Below, piece by piece: positions 1 through 7,668 of a stretch of DNA of 64,000 bases. Origin of the DNA: Zobellella endophytica. GTDB taxonomy: Bacteria; Pseudomonadota; Gammaproteobacteria; Enterobacterales; Aeromonadaceae. Each line of letters opens with the position of its first letter. The stretch's first letter is position 1. Below the pieces are notes generated by a model, which was not told the DNA's origin, ran no database searches, and saw only the letters and a list, made by a program, of their open reading frames with translations. A program made the translations under genes and the position numbers. The stretch lies in contig NZ_PXYG01000002.1 in assembly GCF_003012775.1 (NCBI RefSeq), forward strand, positions 434,001 to 498,000, in the 5' to 3' direction.

Positions 1-1
1 T

Positions 2-784
2 ATGCAGGGCAAGCGCCTGAACCGCCCGGTTTCCGACCTGTTGGGCGGCGCCGTACAGCGGCATATTCCCGTACTCTGGACCCTGGCCAGCGGCGATACC
101 GCAAAAGATATCGATGAAGCCCTGGGCCTGATCGCGGCCAGGCGCCACTGCGATTTTAAACTGAAGATCGGTGCCCGCGCGCTGATGGACGACGTGCGCC
201 ATGTGGCGGCCATCAAGGCCGCCGTGGGCGACAGCGCCAGCGTACGGGTCGACGTCAACCAGGCCTGGGATGAAGCGAGCGCCGCCAAAGGCATGGCCGA
301 GCTGCAGGCGGCCGGCATCGACCTGGTCGAGCAGCCGACCCCGATGACGGATCTGGCGGCGCTGGTGCGCCTGTCGGAAAAGTTCCACCTTCCCATTCTG
401 GCCGACGAAGCCGTGGCCGATTCCTCCGACATGTTCAGCCTGGCCTCCGCCGGTTTTGCCGGCGCGGTGGCCCTGAAGATCGCCAAGGCGGGAGGACCGC
501 TCCAGGCGCTGGAAGTGGCGACCGTGGCCAGAGCGGCGGGGGTCGGCCTCTATGGCGGCACCCTGCTGGAAGGCACCATCGGCTCCGTTGCCGCGCTGCA
601 TGCCTGGTCCACGCTCGAAAAAATTCATTGGGGCACCGAGATGTTCGGCCCGCTGCTGATGAAGGACGACATCGTGGTCAGGCGATTGAACTTTCATGAC
701 AACGGCGTCGAACTGCCCGCCGGCCCCGGCCTGGGCATGGAGATAGATGAAGACAAGCTGGCCTACTACAGCAGAAAAAAATGA
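2..784 (+). CDS. catB: muconate cycloisomerase, 3' part (cut by window edge)
   Basis: Lactonises cis,cis-muconate to muconolactone in the catechol branch of the beta-ketoadipate pathway. About 260 residues are visible; the frame enters from outside the window, so the ATG at base 2 is probably internal. The enolase-superfamily catalytic set is present: the KLKIG lysine pair at visible residues 53 and 55, metal ligands D84 (VDVNQ), E110 (VEQP) and D135 (ADE), and K159 (LKIAK). These map at a constant offset of 114 onto Lys169, Asp198, Glu224, Asp249 and Lys273 of Pseudomonas CatB. About 114 N-terminal residues therefore lie upstream. catC and catA follow on the same strand with short gaps, giving a catBCA operon. 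A CatR-type regulator would be expected just outside the window. Confidence 0.93.
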   Translation: MQGKRLNRPVSDLLGGAVQRHIPVLWTLASGDTAKDIDEALGLIAARRHCDFKLKIGARALMDDVRHVAAIKAAVGDSASVRVDVNQAWDEASAAKGMAELQAAGIDLVEQPTPMTDLAALVRLSEKFHLPILADEAVADSSDMFSLASAGFAGAVALKIAKAGGPLQALEVATVARAAGVGLYGGTLLEGTIGSVAALHAWSTLEKIHWGTEMFGPLLMKDDIVVRRLNFHDNGVELPAGPGLGMEIDEDKLAYYSRKK

Positions 785-836
785 GTACCGCCGGAAATAA
801 ACACCGACGCAAAGATGTCCAGACGGAGAAGGAATC

Positions 837-1127
837 ATGCTGTTTAAAGTCGAGATGAAGGTAACTATCCCCCATGACATGCCGGCCGACGTTATTGCCG
901 ACATCAAGGCGCGGGAGAAGGCCTACGCTCAGGCGCTGCAGGCCCGGGGCAAGTGGCGCCACCTGTGGCGGATAGCCGGCAGCTACGCCAACGTCAGCAT
1001 CTTCGATGTGGCCGATAACGCCGAACTGCAGGAGCTGATAAGCGGGCTGCCCCTGTTCCCTTATATGGACATCGGTGTTGCCCCCTTGTGCCGGCATCCC
1101 TCGTCCATTCACGAGGATGACCGCTAA
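837..1127 (+). CDS. catC: muconolactone delta-isomerase
   Basis: Converts muconolactone to beta-ketoadipate enol-lactone, the step after CatB. The 96-residue length is the normal size of this small cytoplasmic enzyme. Family features are the MLFKVEMKV start, the KAREKAYAQALQ helix, the GKWRHLWRIAGSYANVSIFDV core and the LPLFPYMDI end. An AAGGA ribosome-binding site sits 4 nt before the ATG, and 52 nt separate it from the catB stop. The order catB-catC-catA matches pseudomonad cat operons. Confidence 0.95.
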   Translation: MLFKVEMKVTIPHDMPADVIADIKAREKAYAQALQARGKWRHLWRIAGSYANVSIFDVADNAELQELISGLPLFPYMDIGVAPLCRHPSSIHEDDR

Positions 1128-1183
1128 ACCATCGGTCCTATTCCACGACCAAACAAGTCACAAACACGCAAGGAGCTAGAGCA

Positions 1184-2125
1184 ATGTCAGTCAAAATCAT
1201 GGAAACTCAAGAAGTCATCGAGCTGCTGGAAAAAGTAGCAGGGTTCGATCGGTCCGGTGGTCGCGACAGAGTCAAGACCATCATCCACCGTGTGGTGCAC
1301 GATGTCTTTCAGATCATCGAAGATCTGGACATTACCCCGGAGGAGTTCTGGAGTGCCGTGTACTACCTCAACGAGTTGGGTAAAAACGGCGAAGCCGCCC
1401 TGCTGGCACCGGGTCTGGGCATGGACAAGTATCTGGACATCCGCATGGATGCCGAAGACGAACAAGCCGGCCTGGCCGGCGGTACCCCGCGCACCATCGA
1501 AGGTCCGTTGTACGTGGCCGGCGCGCCAATGAGTGAAGGCTTCGCCCGCCTGGACGACGGTACCGAGACCGGTGCAGAGATCATGTTGCTCAAGGGGGTG
1601 GTCACCGACGAGAACAACCAACCGCTGGCCAATGCCATCGTCGATGTATGGCACGCCAACAGCAAGGGCGCCTACTCCTACTTCGACTCCTCGCAAAGCG
1701 AATACAACCTGCGTCGTCGCATCAAGACCGACGCCGAGGGGCGCTACGTGGCACAGTCCATCATCCCGTCCGGCTACGGCTGCCCGCCCCAGGGCTCGAC
1801 CCAGGCCCTGCTTACCCAACTGGGTCGTCACGGTCAGCGCCCGGCACACATCCACTTTTTCATCTCAGCATCCGGTCACAAGCACCTGACCACCCAAATC
1901 AACCTGGCCGGCGATCAATACACCTATGACGATTTCGCCTTTGCCACGCGCGATGAGCTGGTTGTAGCAGCACGCCCGGTAGCACATTCAGCGGAAGGCG
2001 AACGCCATGGCGTGACCGGTCCGGTCACCGAGGTGGAATTCAACATCCGGCTGGTGCCTACCGACAGGCAGGACCGGCAGGCAATGCACGAACGTCAGCG
2101 TGTGATGGCACCAGCCGACACCTGA
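1184..2125 (+). CDS. catA: catechol 1,2-dioxygenase
   Basis: Intradiol ring-cleaving dioxygenase turning catechol into cis,cis-muconate, the substrate of the upstream catB product. The protein has 313 residues, normal for the family. An N-terminal helical dimerisation domain (about 1-105) precedes the beta-sandwich catalytic domain. The four ferric iron ligands can be read as Tyr164 (GAYSYFD), Tyr198 (PSGYGCPP), His222 and His224 (RPAHIHFF), very close to the canonical Tyr164/Tyr200/His224/His226. An AAGGAG ribosome-binding site lies 8 nt before the ATG. It is last in the catBCA unit; a 10-bp-stem inverted repeat follows 26 nt after its stop. Confidence 0.97.
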   Translation: MSVKIMETQEVIELLEKVAGFDRSGGRDRVKTIIHRVVHDVFQIIEDLDITPEEFWSAVYYLNELGKNGEAALLAPGLGMDKYLDIRMDAEDEQAGLAGGTPRTIEGPLYVAGAPMSEGFARLDDGTETGAEIMLLKGVVTDENNQPLANAIVDVWHANSKGAYSYFDSSQSEYNLRRRIKTDAEGRYVAQSIIPSGYGCPPQGSTQALLTQLGRHGQRPAHIHFFISASGHKHLTTQINLAGDQYTYDDFAFATRDELVVAARPVAHSAEGERHGVTGPVTEVEFNIRLVPTDRQDRQAMHERQRVMAPADT

Positions 2126-2473
2126 AAGTCCACTTGATTAACGGGTGAGGAGTCGACCGGCCGAGAGGCCGGTCGATCATTGCAGCCACCATCAACCGCC
2201 ATGATGACCTCGATACACAGAGGATGTGACTCATAGGCTCGCCAACCCGACCGACTCGACACACAGATCCTCGCCGCGGTAGCAGCCGGCCTTGCTATAT
2301 CCCCCTCATAACCCGCTACGAAAGATTTCAAACAGGTTCCAGACGAAAGTCAAACAGCCGCGCCGATCGCACAACACCCATCCGGGTGTTTACAGTCGGC
2401 CAAGCTTGGGTCTAAATAGAAAGCACCTTTGCACAGCCCCCGGGCCATCCTGCCCGGGTACAGGGGCAACTAT
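2126..2473. other. 348-bp intergenic region after catA
   Basis: No coding frame with a credible start or composition was found. The region holds the inverted repeat described separately at 2152-2177, then AT-richer sequence before the CitE-like gene. A promoter for that gene may lie here, but I could not pick convincing -35 and -10 boxes. Confidence 0.5.
2152..2177 (+). terminator. inverted repeat after catA, possible terminator
   Basis: CGACCGGCC (2154-2162) pairs perfectly with GGCCGGTCG (2167-2175) across a GAGA tetraloop, extended by two flanking pairs. The following sequence has no real T-run, so factor-independent termination is uncertain. mRNA 3'-end protection of the cat transcript is equally possible. 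Confidence 0.5.
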
Positions 2474-3310
2474 ATGGATCTTAATACCCTGCAAACCCTG
2501 CTGTTCGTGCCGGCCAACCGGCCGGAACGCTATGAGAAAGCGATGGCCTCGGGTGCCGATGCGGTCATCATCGATCTGGAAGACGCGGTGCCGGCGGCGG
2601 AGAAGGACGGCGCCCGCAATACCCTGGCCGGCTGGCTGGAAAGCCGCCCCGCCGCCTCGGTGCTGGTGCGCATCAACGGCACCGGCAGCCCCTGGTTCAA
2701 CCAGGACACCATTCTTTGCCGCTCTTCGGCCATCGCCGCCATCGTGGTACCCAAGGCCGAGGATCCCGGCGCCCTGAGCGAGCTCGCCAACATCACCGAC
2801 AAGCCCCTGCTGCCCTTTATCGAATCGGCCCAGGCCTTCGCCCGCCTGGATGACATCGCCTCGGCCACCGGCGTGGTACGGCTGCTGTTCGGCAAGCTGG
2901 ATCTGGCGGTGGACCTGGGCATGGACTACCCGCCGCCGGAAGGCGAGCCCCACGACGAGTCGCCCTTCCTGTTCGCCCGCAGCCAGTTGGTGATGCACTC
3001 CCGGGCCAACGGCCTGGCGGCGCCGCTGGACGCCGTCTATACCGACATTCACGACCAGCAGGGGCTGGCGGATTATACCCGCCAGAGCATGAAGCAAGGC
3101 TTCGGCGGCGTGCTGCTGATCCATCCCAAGCAGGTGCCGCCGGCCCGGGCCGCCCTGGCACCGACCACGGCACAAATCGCCTGGGCCAGGCGCATCCTGG
3201 AGGCCGAACGACGGGTCAACGGCGCCGTGGTGGCGGTGCGGGGCAACATGGTGGATGCGCCGGTCATGGCCCGGGCCAGACGCATACTGCAGCATATCGA
3301 GGCCGGTTAG
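2474..3310 (+). CDS. HpcH/HpaI-CitE family lyase (citrate lyase beta-like)
   Basis: A 279-residue TIM-barrel protein of the CitE/malyl-CoA lyase-like family, which cleaves or forms C-C bonds of acyl-CoA or oxo-acid substrates with Mg2+. The family motifs LFVPANRPERYEKA, DAVIIDLEDAVPAAEKDGAR, VLVRINGTGSPWF, IVVPKAEDP and the late FGGVLLIHPKQV are all in order. I chose the ATG at 2474 because AGGGG lies 8 nt upstream and the family starts just before the LFVPAN strand; an upstream ATG at 2429 lacks this. Its position downstream of the cat operon suggests aromatic or acyl-CoA metabolism, but the substrate cannot be read from sequence. CitE-like stand-alone proteins are often annotated only as (3S)-malyl-CoA or citramalyl-CoA lyases. 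Confidence 0.82.
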   Translation: MDLNTLQTLLFVPANRPERYEKAMASGADAVIIDLEDAVPAAEKDGARNTLAGWLESRPAASVLVRINGTGSPWFNQDTILCRSSAIAAIVVPKAEDPGALSELANITDKPLLPFIESAQAFARLDDIASATGVVRLLFGKLDLAVDLGMDYPPPEGEPHDESPFLFARSQLVMHSRANGLAAPLDAVYTDIHDQQGLADYTRQSMKQGFGGVLLIHPKQVPPARAALAPTTAQIAWARRILEAERRVNGAVVAVRGNMVDAPVMARARRILQHIEAG

Positions 3311-3370
3311 CCCGGGGCGGGAGTGGTGGCCGGGTCTTCCGGGGGAGATCTCTGGTACGGTGGGCTGCGC

Positions 3371-3393
3371 GGGGCGGTATTCACCGCCCCCGC
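3371..3393 (+). terminator. GC-rich hairpin between convergent genes
   Basis: GGGGCGGT pairs with ACCGCCCC around a 4-nt loop, 60 nt after the CitE-like gene and just downstream of the opposing entericidin-like gene. The T-rich tail is weak on both strands, so this is only a candidate shared terminator. Confidence 0.4.
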
Positions 3394-3396
3394 TTG

Positions 3397-3537
3397 TTAC
3401 ATATCGCTTTGCACATCCCGGGCGGCTTCTTCCACCGCCTGTCCGCCGCGCTGAATATCCTGGCCGGCGCCGGCAAAGGTATTGCACCCCGCCAGGCCGA
3501 CGGCAATAAGGGCTGCCAACAGTGTCTTCATCATCAT
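3397..3537 (-). CDS. entericidin EcnA/EcnB-family small lipoprotein
   Basis: A 46-residue open frame too short for usual gene callers. It begins with three consecutive ATGs, then KTLLAALIAVGLAGC, a short signal peptide ending in a clear lipobox (LAGC, Cys18). The mature part CNTFAGAGQDIQRGGQAVEEAA matches the entericidin pattern CNTxxGxGxDIxxGGxAI seen in E. coli EcnA and EcnB. An AGGAAG ribosome-binding site precedes the ATG run; the spacing suits the third ATG (3531) best, so the start could be 3537, 3534 or 3531. The expected product is a small lipid-anchored, amphipathic peptide of the cell envelope, in enterics linked to stationary-phase osmotic stress and lysis. Here it is a single gene with no visible antidote partner. 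Confidence 0.85.
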   Translation of the reverse strand: MMMKTLLAALIAVGLAGCNTFAGAGQDIQRGGQAVEEAARDVQSDM

Positions 3538-3602
3538 CGCCTTCCTCTCGCTGGGTAAATGACAATTCAGAAGTATAGACTCAATTGCGCAACCAGAACG
3601 GC

Positions 3603-6176
3603 TCAGCCCCGGCTCGCCATCACCGCCGCCAGGCTCGGGTTCGGCCGCCCGATATAAAAGCCCTGGGCATAGTCGATGCCGGTAGTCCGCACCAGCGCCA
3701 GCACCTCTTCCGTTTCCACGTATTCGGCCACCGTCTTTACCTCCAGTTGGCGCGCCAGCTGGGTGATGCTGCTGACAAAGGCCATGTCCCGGCTGTCGTT
3801 GGCCATGTTGGCGATAAACTCGCCCTCGATCTTGACGAAGTCGATGGGCAGGTGCTTCAGGTAGTGAAATGAGGAAAAACCTGAGCCAAAATCGTCGATC
3901 GCCAGTAAAAATCCGGCATCCTTCAGGGCCCGGATGAACTTCTCCAGCAGCGTCATGCTCTTCACCGTGTCCCGCTCGGTGATCTCGAACACCACCCGCC
4001 CCGGGCTCATGGCGTACTGCTGTACCAGGGCGTTGACCCGGGCCAGGAAGTCGCCGACCAGCACCGCCCGGGGCGACAGGTTGATAAACAACAGGCCCCG
4101 GTAGCCGGTGTCGCGCACCTGGCCGAAGGCCTTTTCCATCACGATGTAGTCGAGCAGGTGCACCTTGCCCATGGACTCGGCGATCTCGATGAACTCGCCG
4201 GCGTTCATCAGGCTGTCGTCCGCCAGCCGGATCCGGCTCAACACCTCCACCGCCCCCGGCTCGCCGTCGTCCATGGGCAGGATGGGCTGGAACACCGGCA
4301 GCAGGGTACGCTGCTCGATGGCCTGGTTCACCAACTGGGTTTTTTCGCTCATGTCGCGGAAGATGTCCGCCACATCCTGCTCTTTCGGCAGGCTAACCCG
4401 GTTCTTGCCCTGGGCCTTGGCGCGGTACATCAGGTTGTCCACGAACATGAACAGTTCCTTGGCGTGATCCGCATGATCCGGGTAGATGCCCACCCCGATG
4501 GAACAGGTGGTTTTGAGCGCGCCGCCCTCGTGCTCCATCACGAAGCCGTCCAGCGCCTTCAGCACCTGCTGGCTCACCTTTTCCGCCTTGTCCAGATCCG
4601 CCTCCGGCAGCACGATCACAAACTCATCACCGCCGTAGCGGGCCAGCACGTCGCCGTTGCCGAGCTGCCGCTTGAGCAACAGTGACAGCTCGGTCAGCAG
4701 CCGGTCGCCGCAGGCATGGCCGTAGCCGTCGTTGACCGACTTGAAGTTGTCCAGATCCAGCAGCAGCATGGCCACCGGGTAGCCGTGCCGGCGGCTGCGA
4801 TCCAGCTCGTAGTCGAGCAGCTCCCAGAACATGCGCTGGTTGTAGAGGTTGGTGAGCGGATCCCGGGTGGCGTAGTACTCCAGATCCCGGGTGTACTTGT
4901 AGATGGCCTTGACCGAGCCCACCACGTTGAGCAGGGTGGAGAGGATGCTCTCCAGTACCAGTACCTTGGTCTTGTCCTTGACGATGTCCGCCTGCACCCC
5001 GATGCCGACGATACCGCCGATCTTGGGGGTTTCCACCAGCAGCGACTTGGTCTGCAGCTCGATGTCGCGGGCGTCCAGCTCGATCACGGCCTCGCCGCCT
5101 CCCTGCACCATGTTGTGGTGCAGCTTGAACTCGCTGTGGCTGAAGAAGGAATCCCGGGCCCTGAGCCGGGCCAGTACCGCCTGTTCCATCATGTCGCGGG
5201 TGCGGGGGCTGGGCGGGCGCAGCCAGAAAATCTCCAGGTCGAACAGCTCGTCGTCCACCTTGAAGATGGAGAACATGGTGTAGATGTCCAGCACCCGGTT
5301 GATGTCGAGCATCAGCACGTTGACGTATTCCCGCCAGTCGCGCACCACTTCCGAGGTGATCACGAATTTTTCCAGCAGCCGGATCTCGAATTCCAGCAGA
5401 TCCTTGTCCACCGCTATGTTGCGCAGCTTGTCCGCCAGTTGCTCCACCTGGCCGAAGATGTTGTTCATCTCCTTGAAGCGGAACTGGCGGCGATCCTCCC
5501 CCATGCGCGACAGGTCCGACAGGGTTTCCACCTGCTCTATGCTGCGGGACAGGTGCTGCACCGAGTCGTTGATATGCAGGCTGACCCGGCGCACCGCCCA
5601 GAAGGCGAACAGCAGCGGCAGCGGCGACAGCAGCAGCAGGTAATAGAGCAGGTTGCGGTTGGCCAGCCCGAGCTGGGGCGAGAGATCCTGGCCGACTTCG
5701 ATCACCCCCAGGGTATCCCCCACCCGGGCGTTGGTGTGGCAGGCCAGGCAGTTCTCGCTGGCGTTGAGCGGATAGAGGTAGCGCAGGTGCTCGCCCCGGT
5801 CGAAGGCGGCGATGTTGCCGCTTTGCAGCACTTGTTGCAGCGCCACATCCGGTGTCGGCTGATCGATATCACCGAAACGTTCGTTGACCAGCTCGCCCCG
5901 GTACAGGCCGATATGGAAGCTGCCGCCGTCGTTGCCGTCCGCCAGTTGGCCGAGGAAGGACTCCAGCTGGTTGCGGGTCCAGCCCTGGCTCATGATCAGG
6001 TACATGGAATTGAAGGTGTTCTCCGCCACCGAGGCCGCCACCTGCCGGGCATTTTCCCGGATGCTGCTCTGGTAGGCCTGGTTGGCAACCAGCAGCAGCA
6101 ACAGGAAGCCGATCACCGAGAACAGCAGGGTACGATTCAGTAAATAGCGCCTGATCGTGGTCGGACGTCCGGCCAT
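3603..6176 (-). CDS. membrane GGDEF-EAL protein with periplasmic c-haem motif
   Basis: An 857-residue cyclic-di-GMP enzyme. Membrane segment 1 is at about 16-32, a periplasmic sensor domain at 33-170, and segment 2 at about 176-195. A HAMP/coiled-coil and further sensor region leads to GGDEF (about 430-595) and EAL (about 615-857). The periplasmic domain contains CLACH (C143, C146, H147), a covalent c-type haem attachment motif as in DUF3365/Tll0287-like sensors, suggesting redox or gas sensing. The GGDEF site is canonical (515-519). The upstream product-inhibition RxxD is missing (GNGD instead). The EAL signature reads EVL (644-646), but NLSP, EITERD, DDFGSG, the VKIEG lysine, AEYVE and AQGF are kept, so phosphodiesterase activity is plausible. 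It is divergent from chrA; an FNR-like site lies about 80 nt upstream of the ATG. Confidence 0.9.
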   Translation of the reverse strand: MAGRPTTIRRYLLNRTLLFSVIGFLLLLLVANQAYQSSIRENARQVAASVAENTFNSMYLIMSQGWTRNQLESFLGQLADGNDGGSFHIGLYRGELVNERFGDIDQPTPDVALQQVLQSGNIAAFDRGEHLRYLYPLNASENCLACHTNARVGDTLGVIEVGQDLSPQLGLANRNLLYYLLLLSPLPLLFAFWAVRRVSLHINDSVQHLSRSIEQVETLSDLSRMGEDRRQFRFKEMNNIFGQVEQLADKLRNIAVDKDLLEFEIRLLEKFVITSEVVRDWREYVNVLMLDINRVLDIYTMFSIFKVDDELFDLEIFWLRPPSPRTRDMMEQAVLARLRARDSFFSHSEFKLHHNMVQGGGEAVIELDARDIELQTKSLLVETPKIGGIVGIGVQADIVKDKTKVLVLESILSTLLNVVGSVKAIYKYTRDLEYYATRDPLTNLYNQRMFWELLDYELDRSRRHGYPVAMLLLDLDNFKSVNDGYGHACGDRLLTELSLLLKRQLGNGDVLARYGGDEFVIVLPEADLDKAEKVSQQVLKALDGFVMEHEGGALKTTCSIGVGIYPDHADHAKELFMFVDNLMYRAKAQGKNRVSLPKEQDVADIFRDMSEKTQLVNQAIEQRTLLPVFQPILPMDDGEPGAVEVLSRIRLADDSLMNAGEFIEIAESMGKVHLLDYIVMEKAFGQVRDTGYRGLLFINLSPRAVLVGDFLARVNALVQQYAMSPGRVVFEITERDTVKSMTLLEKFIRALKDAGFLLAIDDFGSGFSSFHYLKHLPIDFVKIEGEFIANMANDSRDMAFVSSITQLARQLEVKTVAEYVETEEVLALVRTTGIDYAQGFYIGRPNPSLAAVMASRG

Positions 6177-6255
6177 GGTTGGGTAGTCTCCTTGTTACCA
6201 AAGCGCAGACTATACCCAAGGGGGTCCCCCCCCGCATTGTTAAAGAAAGATTTTA

Positions 6256-6269
6256 TTGACGCATATCAA
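6256..6269. promoter_or_regulatory. FNR/Anr-like binding site
   Basis: TTGACGCATATCAA matches the FNR consensus TTGAT-N4-ATCAA with one mismatch. It lies in the AT-rich divergent region between the haem-GGDEF-EAL gene and chrA and could serve either. Sites of the same TTGAC-N4-ATCAA form occur at 24099-24112 and 32552-32565. Confidence 0.5.
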
Positions 6270-6403
6270 CAACAAAACATTTTTCAACCGTCCCCGGCCT
6301 CACTCCACTCAGGGTATTCCGTCGGAATACGTGCAACATCATCATAGAAATTCAACACTTAGCCATTATCATGGCGACAGATGTCTAAAAACGGGTAGCG
6401 CGC

Positions 6404-7543
6404 ATGTTTCAGGTGTTCTGGCAGTTCTTCAAGCTGGGCTGGGTCAGCTTCGGTGGCCCAGCTGCTCATATCGGTTATTTTCAACGTCATTTCGTGCAAC
6501 AACTCGGCTGGATCCCGCAGGATCGCTTCGCCTCCACCCTCGCCCTGTGCCAGTTCCTGCCCGGGCCCGCCTCCAGCCAGCTCGGCTTCGCCATCGGCTA
6601 CCAGCGTGCCGGCCTGGGCGGCGCCGTCGCCGCCTTTATCGGCTTTACCCTGCCCTCTTTCCTGCTGATGCTCGCCCTGGCGCTGGCCGGCCAGGCCTGG
6701 GCCAGCCAGCCCGCCACCCTGGTAATCATCAACGGCCTCAAGCTGTTCGCCCTGGTGGTGGTGGCCGATGCGGTGCTGACCATGGCCGGCCAGTTCTGCC
6801 GCCAGCGGCTGACCCTGACCATCGCCGTGCTCACCGCCACGCTCTTGTGGCTGCTGTCCGGCCTGTTCGCCCAGTTCCTCGCCCTGCTGGCGGCGGCCCT
6901 GGCCGGCGCCCTCTGGCTGCGGCGGGCGGCAGGTGAAACCCCGGATCAGCACCGGACTATCCGCCCCAACTGGCCCTTCCTGTTGCTGTTCGCCGGCCTG
7001 CTGCTGGTACTGCCGCTGTTGTCGCTCGGCGGCAGCGCCGCCCTCTTCGCCGACGTCTACCAGGCCGGCAGCCTGGTGTTCGGCGGCGGCCACGTGGTGC
7101 TGCCGCTGCTGCAGGGGCTGCTGGCCGACCGGATCAGCCAGGAAACCTTCCTCACCGGCTACGCGGCGGCCCAGGCCATGCCCGGCCCCATGTTCACCCT
7201 GGCCACCTTTCTGGGCGCCGGGCTGCTGCCCGCCACCCCGGTGCTGGGCGCCCTGGTCGCCACCTTCGGCGTCTTCCTGCCCGGTTTCCTGCTGGTGCTG
7301 GCGCTGCAGCACGGCTGGCAGGCGCTGGCGGCCCGCCCGCGGCTGGCCGGCGCCGTGGCGGGGATCAACGCGGCGGTGGTGGGGCTGCTGCTGGCGGCGC
7401 TGTACCAGCCGGTGTTTGTCGCCAGCGTGACCGGCGCCCCGGCCCTGGCCGCCGCCGCCCTGGGCCTGCTGGCCCTGCGGGTGTTCAAGTGTCCGCTACT
7501 GGTGCTGATCCCGGCCTTTATGCTGTCGGGGTTCTGGCTGTAG
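6404..7543 (+). CDS. chrA: chromate transporter, long-chain (two-domain) ChrA
   Basis: A 379-residue inner-membrane protein of the CHR family, whose characterised members expel chromate. Both homologous halves are visible. The N-terminal half has FGGPAAHIGYF and PGPASSQLGFAIGY; the C-terminal half has FGGGHVVLPLLQ and AMPGPMFTLATFLGA. Each is followed by several hydrophobic segments, so length and layout fit the bidomain LCHR type. The ATG at 6404 starts directly at the conserved FQVFWQFFKLGWVSFGG segment. The ribosome-binding site is weak. It is divergent from the GGDEF-EAL gene with no chrB or chrF neighbour. Substrate assignment is by family; sulfate or other oxyanions are possible. Confidence 0.9.
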   Translation: MFQVFWQFFKLGWVSFGGPAAHIGYFQRHFVQQLGWIPQDRFASTLALCQFLPGPASSQLGFAIGYQRAGLGGAVAAFIGFTLPSFLLMLALALAGQAWASQPATLVIINGLKLFALVVVADAVLTMAGQFCRQRLTLTIAVLTATLLWLLSGLFAQFLALLAAALAGALWLRRAAGETPDQHRTIRPNWPFLLLFAGLLLVLPLLSLGGSAALFADVYQAGSLVFGGGHVVLPLLQGLLADRISQETFLTGYAAAQAMPGPMFTLATFLGAGLLPATPVLGALVATFGVFLPGFLLVLALQHGWQALAARPRLAGAVAGINAAVVGLLLAALYQPVFVASVTGAPALAAAALGLLALRVFKCPLLVLIPAFMLSGFWL

Positions 7544-7596
7544 CCGCACGGCCTGACTTTCTAGTCACAACCCTGGCTGTCTGATTTTACGTAGAG

Positions 7597-7620
7597 AAGA
7601 GGCCATCCCTGTTGCCTCTT
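7597..7620. terminator. hairpin between convergent chrA and copA
   Basis: AAGAGGC pairs with GCCTCTT around a 10-nt loop in the gap between two convergent genes. The tail on the plus strand is only TTC, so termination strength is doubtful. Confidence 0.35.
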
Positions 7621-7668
7621 TCAAGCCCCGATGCCGTCTGATAGCAGTGCCAGCAAGCGGCTGCCGGC

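Noticed and set aside
4716-6143. 475-codon open frame antisense to the GGDEF-EAL gene
   Set aside because: Biased shadow translation rich in Gln, Val and His; the sense gene has all expected motifs.
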